Positions 59,120 through 64,000 of a stretch of DNA of 64,000 nt are shown here, piece after piece; position 1 is the stretch's first letter; each line of letters starts with the position of its first letter. Both the position numbers and the translations under genes were made by a program. This stretch comes from Bacteroidota bacterium (GTDB lineage Bacteria > Bacteroidota > Bacteroidia > 2-12-FULL-35-15): the NCBI GenBank assembly GCA_005772895.1, contig SXIH01000023.1, forward strand, positions 34,011-98,010, read 5' to 3'. The notes under the pieces are model-generated. The model did no database searches. It worked only from the letters and a program-made list of their open reading frames with translations, and was not told the DNA's origin.

Positions 59120-60448
59120 TTAATTTCTTCTATAAGTTCTGATTTTAGCGTCTTTCCCTTTCAATTTTTCTTTTCTACCTGGTCCGCCTAGATTCACTTT
59201 TTTATTTTTTTCTTTCTTCTCATGGAAAGCAGCTCCAGGAACATGTTTGTCTTTCCCTTTTTTCTGTTTTATTTTATCAATCATCTTTGGAGTTTCATCA
59301 TCCGTAAGCATTTTTGAAATCACAACATCAGAAGGAATAGATTCATAAGGAATAGCTTTGTTCATTACACGTTCAATTTCTACCTGAAATTCCTGTTCAA
59401 CTTCATTGATAAAAGTAATAGCAGTTCCTGCTTTGTTTGCACGACCGGTTCTTCCGATTCTATGAATGTAATCTTCAGGAGTTTCAGGTGTATCAAAATT
59501 GATAACGTGTGTAACATCTGAAATGTCTAACCCTCGGGCAAGAATATCAGTTGCAATTAATAATCGTTTTGTACCTTCATGAAATTGACGCAAAGAATTT
59601 ATACGCACTGTTTGTGCTAAATTGGAATGAATAACAGTTACATCATCAGTAAATTTATTTTTTAATTGATCGAATAAATTGTCGGCTAGTTTTTTTGTAG
59701 AAACAAACACAAGCACTTTGCTTAATTCTCCATCAGTTCTTAATAGGTAGTCAAGCAAATTTACTTTTGTATTAAAGTTAGGAACATGATAGCAAACCTG
59801 AATAATTTGTTTTAATGGAGTTCCGTGAGGTGCAACTTCTATTTTATGTGGTTCGAAAAAATATTTTCCAATTACTTGTTCAATTTCTTCGTTCATAGTA
59901 GCAGAAAACATCAAATTTTGTCGTTTTGTTGGTAATGTTTCCAAAAAACTCAACAGCGGTTGACGAAAACCCAAACTCAACATTTGATCAACTTCATCAA
60001 TCACCAACTGCTTGATGTCCTTTAATCGTAATATTCCTGTCAAAGCTAAATCGACTAATCTGCCTGGAGTAGCAACTATAATATCTGAGCCATTATAAAC
60101 AAGTTGTTTCTGTGTATTGATGTTTGTTCCACCATAAACAGCTAAAAAGCGAATGCTTTTATATGTACAAAGTTTTTCTATTTCCTTTACAATTTGCAAT
60201 ACCAATTCGCGCGTAGGGACAATAATTAATACACGAGGATGTTTCTGGTCGGAATATTTTAGTTGACGAAGAATCGGTAGGAGGTAAGCAAATGTTTTAC
60301 CGGTTCCTGTTTGAGCTATTCCAACGATATCCTTTCCTGACATAATCAAAGAAAATGCTTTTTCCTGAATAGGTGTAGGCTGAACATAGCCTAAGTCGTT
60401 CAGGGCATTTAGTAAAGGTTTGTCGAGATTGAGTTGGTCGAATTCCAC
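59120..60448 (-). CDS. DEAD-box RNA helicase, RhlE-like
   Basis: A 442-residue ATP-dependent RNA helicase with all core motifs: Q motif [12 protein letters not shown], Walker [19 protein letters not shown], motif [11 protein letters not shown] (DEVD instead of DEAD), SAT in MFSATM, ARGLDI and [10 protein letters not shown] basic C-terminal tail ([31 protein letters not shown]) should bind RNA. DEVD is a common variant in this phylum. It may act in ribosome assembly or cold adaptation. On the minus strand a TACCTTTG -7-like element lies at 60478-60471, with a -33 T-rich stretch too distant to be convincing. Confidence 0.9.
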   Translation of the reverse strand: MEFDQLNLDKPLLNALNDLGYVQPTPIQEKAFSLIMSGKDIVGIAQTGTGKTFAYLLPILRQLKYSDQKHPRVLIIVPTRELVLQIVKEIEKLCTYKSIRFLAVYGGTNINTQKQLVYNGSDIIVATPGRLVDLALTGILRLKDIKQLVIDEVDQMLSLGFRQPLLSFLETLPTKRQNLMFSATMNEEIEQVIGKYFFEPHKIEVAPHGTPLKQIIQVCYHVPNFNTKVNLLDYLLRTDGELSKVLVFVSTKKLADNLFDQLKNKFTDDVTVIHSNLAQTVRINSLRQFHEGTKRLLIATDILARGLDISDVTHVINFDTPETPEDYIHRIGRTGRANKAGTAITFINEVEQEFQVEIERVMNKAIPYESIPSDVVISKMLTDDETPKMIDKIKQKKGKDKHVPGAAFHEKKEKNKKVNLGGPGRKEKLKGKDAKIRTYRRN

Positions 60449-60582
60449 GCGGAATAGTTTATATACATTTCAAAGGTACACTTATTAAATGGAATGTGGA
60501 GGCAAAAAATTAAGGGTTCGATTCATTTCTGAGAGTAAACAGTGTGAATTTTTAAGATATTGACGCTGATTTTTTATACAAA

Positions 60583-61005
60583 TCAGGTGCTTTTTTGAAA
60601 AGTATCTCCAAGTTTTGAAGGTAACTTTTTTTCAGTTATCACCGTAGCCGTATGTAGTGTTTCTATTTTCAAAAATAGCTGCTTAAAATCTATTGGTTTT
60701 ACAATAAAATCAAATGCTCCGATACCGATGGATTTTGATATTAATGTATTATGGTCCAATGATGAAATAAGAATTACTGGTATTCGGTGAAAATGAAATT
60801 CCTTTAACACACTTAACAATGCTAATCCTGAGAGACCTGGCATCATTACATCACAAATAAGCAGATCCGTTTTGTTTTCCTGTATGAAGTTGAGAGCACT
60901 CATGCCATTGTTCACAGAAATAACATCACTATATCCCTTTAATTTAAGCTTTTTTGAAATAGCTAATAGCATTAAATTATCATCATCTGCAACTAATATT
61001 TTCAT
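60583..61005 (-). CDS. Stand-alone response-regulator receiver protein
   Basis: A 140-residue single-domain receiver: acidic pocket Asp7-Asp8, phosphoacceptor Asp52 in LLICDVMMPGLSG, Ser81-Ser82 and Lys103 in FDFIVKPIDF. A short C-terminal tail (ITEKKLPSKLGDTFQKST) has no output domain. It lies 15 nt after the membrane-anchored receiver gene at 61021. Such proteins usually shuttle phosphate or control a partner by binding. Confidence 0.85.
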   Translation of the reverse strand: MKILVADDDNLMLLAISKKLKLKGYSDVISVNNGMSALNFIQENKTDLLICDVMMPGLSGLALLSVLKEFHFHRIPVILISSLDHNTLISKSIGIGAFDFIVKPIDFKQLFLKIETLHTATVITEKKLPSKLGDTFQKST

Positions 61006-61020
61006 GGCAAATATTCCTTT

Positions 61021-61524
61021 CTATGACAATATTCTGTTTATTAAAAACAAGGTTATAATAAGAAGTGCAACCGACAAACTCAGTAAGCTCATTCTTCTCT
61101 CTTCTTTATCTGCATTCTCAGAATAAGCGATTTCATACGAAAGGTGTCCGATAATTTTTTTTAGTTTGATAAAGCTGTTTTCACTTTTTGTGAGATAGTC
61201 GAAAGCTCCACCTTTCAAGCTATTTATTGCAACCTCTATATTATCTTGGGAGGATAACATAATAACTGCTGTATCAGGTGCCCTTCTTTTTATTTTTTTC
61301 AAGACTTCAATACCATCTATTGCTTCAGGATAATTACCGTTTAAACGATAATCCAGGATAATCAGCGAAGGATTCTGGTGCAAATTTTGTACACATTCTT
61401 CTCCTGTTGGAAATGTCTTTATCTCTAGGTATGCATTGTCTTTTGATAGTTTATATTTTAACGCGCTAACAAATAATTTGTCATCATCTACCAAAAAAAT
61501 TTTCATTTTATTTTTTGCATCCAT
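61021..61524 (-). CDS. Response-regulator receiver with a C-terminal transmembrane helix
   Basis: A 167-residue protein: an intact receiver domain (VDDDKLFVSAL; Asp58 in LIILDYRLNG; Ser/Ser in VIMLSSQDN; Lys in FDYLTKSEN) followed, after a basic patch (DKEERR), by a strongly hydrophobic helix of about 20 residues (MSLLSLSVALLIITLFLINRI) at 145-164, ending in SerLeu-Ser. That puts the receiver at the inner face of the membrane. A membrane-tethered receiver without an output domain is uncommon. Two tandem 21-nt-spaced palindromes lie 46-78 nt upstream. It is 15 nt upstream of the stand-alone receiver gene. Confidence 0.8.
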   Translation of the reverse strand: MDAKNKMKIFLVDDDKLFVSALKYKLSKDNAYLEIKTFPTGEECVQNLHQNPSLIILDYRLNGNYPEAIDGIEVLKKIKRRAPDTAVIMLSSQDNIEVAINSLKGGAFDYLTKSENSFIKLKKIIGHLSYEIAYSENADKEERRMSLLSLSVALLIITLFLINRILS

Positions 61525-61569
61525 GATGTTGGTTTTTTATTCCTCTGTTCATATTCAATTTGTTGCTGT

Positions 61570-61602
61570 GTTTTCGGAAAACTTAACATTGTTTTCGGAA
61601 AA
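61570..61602. repeat. Tandem operator-like palindromes GTTTTCGGAAAA, 21 nt apart
   Basis: GTTTTCGGAAAA occurs at 61570-61581 and 61591-61602, exactly 21 nt apart (two helical turns), each an odd palindrome TTTTC-G-GAAAA. They lie 46-78 nt upstream of the 61524 start on the minus strand, within the 296-nt gap 61525-61820 that holds no gene. The layout suggests a dimer-of-dimers binding site. Confidence 0.55.
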
Positions 61603-61820
61603 TTACTTATAGACTAATTGTCCAGGTTTTGCCTGTATGGTCCACTCACCCATAGAAATATATCTATAGACATTTTGACTTCTTATACGAAAGCTGCAAT
61701 GGTATTTAATTTTTTTTCGATTAACGGAATGGTTTATTCTGTGAATGGAGAATTTTCTGCAGTTCAAAGGATCTATTAAGTAAGATACCAGGAAGGTGAG
61801 TTTATGCTTGATATTTCTCT

Positions 61821-62513
61821 TTAAATCATTTTTAATCTTTGATACACATAATTACGGTAGGTTTTTCCAATAGGAAAAATTTTTTCGTTATATGAAATGA
61901 TATCGTCTTCTATACTTTCAATTTTATCGATTCGTATAATGTAGGAACGATGAACCCGTATATAATGTTTTTGCGATAACTTAGCTTCCATTGCGTTCAT
62001 GCTGGAATGAATGATAATTTTTTCCTTTTCAGTATTAAGTGTAATATAATCGCCTAAAGCCTGAACCCAAATAATATCTGACTTCTTAATCCTGACCATG
62101 CTGGATCCTTTTTTTATAAATACGTTATCATCATCAATATAATGCAAAGCATCTTTTTCAGCTATATTCTTAGCTCTCAGAACTGCTTTATAAAATCGAG
62201 AATAATCAAATGGTTTAACCAGAAAATCGGTAACCTCATATTCGAAAGCTTTATGTGCAAGCTCTGTGTGAGTTGTGACTATAATTACTTGGGGCATTTT
62301 TTGCTGGATGGTTTGAATGAATTTCATGCCATTCATTTCGGGCATTTCAATATCGAGAAAAATCAAATCAACACTGTTTTCTGATAGAAAAGACAAGGCC
62401 GAAATAGGTTCTTGAAAAGAATGGAGCAAATTTAGAAAACTTGCCTTTTTACTATAGGCTTCTATTAATTTTCTTGATATTAAATCATCATCTAAAACAA
62501 TACAGTTAATCAT
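61821..62513 (-). CDS. LytTR-family response regulator
   Basis: I chose the ATG at 62513 (MINCIVLDDD) because an upstream in-frame ATG at 62537 would overlap the kinase by 32 nt. The 230-residue protein has a receiver (Asp8-Asp9-Asp10 pocket; Asp54 in LIFLDIEMPEMNG; Thr in VTTHTELAHK; Lys in FLVKPFDYSR) and a C-terminal LytTR DNA-binding domain (YIDDDNVFIKKGSSMVRIKKSDIIWVQALGDYITL; HYIRVHRSYIIRIDKIESIE). LytTR proteins bind direct repeats about two turns apart. It is translationally coupled to the hybrid kinase (8-nt overlap), its likely phospho-donor. Confidence 0.92.
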   Translation of the reverse strand: MINCIVLDDDLISRKLIEAYSKKASFLNLLHSFQEPISALSFLSENSVDLIFLDIEMPEMNGMKFIQTIQQKMPQVIIVTTHTELAHKAFEYEVTDFLVKPFDYSRFYKAVLRAKNIAEKDALHYIDDDNVFIKKGSSMVRIKKSDIIWVQALGDYITLNTEKEKIIIHSSMNAMEAKLSQKHYIRVHRSYIIRIDKIESIEDDIISYNEKIFPIGKTYRNYVYQRLKMI

Positions 62514-64000
62514 GTTTTTTGAATTTTCTTTTTTCATCTTGTAATTCTTTAATAGCCACTGAACAAACCCGAATTAATTTTTCTACCAAATAAGGAAGTG
62601 AATCAAGATTAATTTGTTCACTTGCATCATGCTCTACAGTCTTAACGATATCCTTGATGCTATGCAGGCCAATAAAATTAATGGTTGGTTTCATTTTGTG
62701 TGCAACACCTCCTAATTCGACCCACTTTTTCTCGTTCAAGTACTTTTTTAAATCTTCAAGCATTTCTGGGGTTTGTGTGAGAAAGCAATCTATCATTTCT
62801 TCCACAAACTCATTACTTCCTTCCGAAACATTGATCAAGTATGTTAAATCGATGTGTTGGCCATTTTCATTTGCAATATTCTCTTTTTCAATTTCCGGTA
62901 TTTGTAAATCTGTTGTTTGACTTTTGCTAATATTTTTTCTAGTTAATTGTCTTATTTTTTCATACAACGTTTTTTTTATAAAAGGTTTTGATATATAATC
63001 ATTCATGCCAACTGAGATACACTTTTCAGCTTCTCCAATAAGAGCATGGGCTGTCATTGCAATTATGGGGGTTTGCGATTTTGGAATGGACATTTTATTG
63101 CGAATATATTTGGTAGTTTCATATCCATCCATTTCTGGCATTTGAATATCCATCAATACAATATCATAATTTTTCCCTTTTAGCATTTCTGTAGCAATTT
63201 TTCCGTTATCAGCAATTTCTAATCTGCAATTCCATTTTTCGAATATTCTTTTTGCCAGTAATTGGTTCATTTTATTGTCTTCTGCTAATAATATATGTAA
63301 ACCTTGTAGCTCAGAATAAGAAGTATTTTGTTCTTCTAAAAATTCAGGAATATTTTTATCGTTTCCCTTTTTGAATGTCAATAAAAATTTAAAACAAGAG
63401 CCCTTACCTAACTCACTTTTTGCCGAAATGTTCCCTCCTTGTAACTCTACCAACTGTTTTGCAATCGTTAAACCAAGGCCAGTGCCTCCATGCTTTCGCG
63501 TAGTTTCATTGCTTGCTTGAGTGAAGCTATCAAAAATTTTTGAAAGATTATGTTTTGTTATACCTACTCCGGTATCAAGCACTCGAAAAATTAGTGTATA
63601 ATTGTCTTCTTTTTTTTCCTTCAGTTGTATATCAATTTTTACATTACCTTTTTCGGTAAATTTAATTGAATTGCCTACAAGATTCAAGAGTATTTGCCTT
63701 AGTCGTACTGTGTCTCCAATAATTATTTTTGGAATATTATAAGATATAAAATAATCTAAGCCTATGCTTTTACTAATGGCTGTGAAATGAAGTGTTTGTA
63801 AAACACCTTCAACCAATTCTTCAAGGTTAAATGGTCGGTTTTCAAATAATATTTTGCCAGATTCTATTTTTGAAAAATCGAGTATATCATTAATAATAGA
63901 TAATAAATTATGTGCAGATAGTTTAATGGCGTCAGCACATTCCTTTTTGTCTGGAGAAAGCTCGTTTTCTAGTAATATATCAGTCATTCCAATAATAGCG
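62506..64000 (-). CDS. Hybrid sensor histidine kinase with receiver and HPt domains; 5' truncated
   Basis: Only the C-terminal ~498 residues are in the window; the frame is open to the right edge. It begins within the HisKA helix pair just after the phospho-His (AIIGMTDILLENELSPDKKE ... LLSIINDILDFSKIESGK), then a HATPase_c domain (LVGNSIKFTEKGNV; DTGVGI; HGGTGLGLTIAKQLVELQGG), a receiver (LLAEDNKMNQLLA; NYDIVLMDIQMPEMDG; Lys in ISKPFIKK) and a C-terminal HPt domain with AHKMKP (phospho-His). The arrangement supports a full phosphorelay to the LytTR regulator that overlaps its stop. The sensor region lies beyond the window. Confidence 0.93.
   Translation of the reverse strand, partial: AIIGMTDILLENELSPDKKECADAIKLSAHNLLSIINDILDFSKIESGKILFENRPFNLEELVEGVLQTLHFTAISKSIGLDYFISYNIPKIIIGDTVRLRQILLNLVGNSIKFTEKGNVKIDIQLKEKKEDNYTLIFRVLDTGVGITKHNLSKIFDSFTQASNETTRKHGGTGLGLTIAKQLVELQGGNISAKSELGKGSCFKFLLTFKKGNDKNIPEFLEEQNTSYSELQGLHILLAEDNKMNQLLAKRIFEKWNCRLEIADNGKIATEMLKGKNYDIVLMDIQMPEMDGYETTKYIRNKMSIPKSQTPIIAMTAHALIGEAEKCISVGMNDYISKPFIKKTLYEKIRQLTRKNISKSQTTDLQIPEIEKENIANENGQHIDLTYLINVSEGSNEFVEEMIDCFLTQTPEMLEDLKKYLNEKKWVELGGVAHKMKPTINFIGLHSIKDIVKTVEHDASEQINLDSLPYLVEKLIRVCSVAIKELQDEKRKFKKHD

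Noticed and set aside
1..64000. tRNA, rRNA, prophage or insertion-sequence content
   Set aside because: No tRNA cloverleaf, rRNA core, transposase, integrase or phage structural motif was found in any of the proteins or gaps; very short RNAs could be missed.

Overview
The window looks like chromosome from a free-living, aerobic member of the Bacteroidota, probably class Bacteroidia and Flavobacteriales-like. The evidence is low G+C, type IX secretion (T9SS) type A and type B sorting tails on many secreted proteins, a PorP/SprF-family protein, a SusC/TonB-type receptor with a carboxypeptidase-like N-terminal domain, a DUF6660-like protein, S46 peptidase and DUF4159 proteins, and several promoters matching the Bacteroidota pattern TTTG-N19/20-TAnnTTTG. 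I see no rRNA, tRNA, CRISPR array, insertion sequence or prophage.

Layout. 1-3.5 kb: end of a T9SS type B-sorted protein, a PorP/SprF protein with a SPOR tail, and a secreted Asp-box propeller protein. 3.5-8.6 kb: a DUF6660-like Cys-rich protein, an unannotated 30-residue membrane peptide with a Cys-rich tail, a secreted alpha/beta hydrolase, a PLP enzyme, and a small protein beside a PAS-SpoIIE phosphatase. 8.6-20 kb: a 7TM-HD c-di-AMP phosphodiesterase candidate, acetyl-CoA acetyltransferase, NlpC/P60 peptidase, SanA-like protein, UbiA/MqnP prenyltransferase, T9SS subtilase and EttA. 21-31 kb: S46 dipeptidyl-peptidase, hisS-hutH, a second Asp-box protein, a TIMP/NTR-like protein, pyrophosphatase, hydrolase, M23 peptidase and DUF4159 protein. 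31-41 kb: TPR-SpoIIE phosphatase, TfoX-like protein, TonB receptor and its small neighbour, lipoprotein, T9SS protein and acyltransferase.

41-53.6 kb is a phenylacetate catabolic region: paaE (separate, with its own promoter), then paaA-B-C-D-G-H, phenylalanine 4-hydroxylase (phhA), paaI-J-Y and three small tightly packed genes. PaaABCE epoxidises phenylacetyl-CoA, PaaG isomerises the epoxide to the oxepin, and PaaH and PaaJ finish the beta-oxidation-like steps. paaK (ligase), paaZ (ring opening) and a separate paaF are not in the window. The most notable element lies between paaH and phhA: a promoter, a 21-codon leader peptide with five consecutive tyrosine codons, and mutually exclusive antiterminator and terminator hairpins. 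This is a candidate tyrosine-sensing attenuator controlling the enzyme that makes tyrosine from phenylalanine.

53.6-64 kb: an Asn-rich secreted protein, a very large alpha-2-macroglobulin-like protein with a thioester motif, a VF530-type protein, a DEAD-box helicase, and a signalling cluster (hybrid kinase-REC-HPt, LytTR regulator, a response regulator with a C-terminal membrane helix, and a stand-alone receiver). Intergenic regions carry families of dispersed palindromic repeats. All family calls were made by reading motifs, without database searches.
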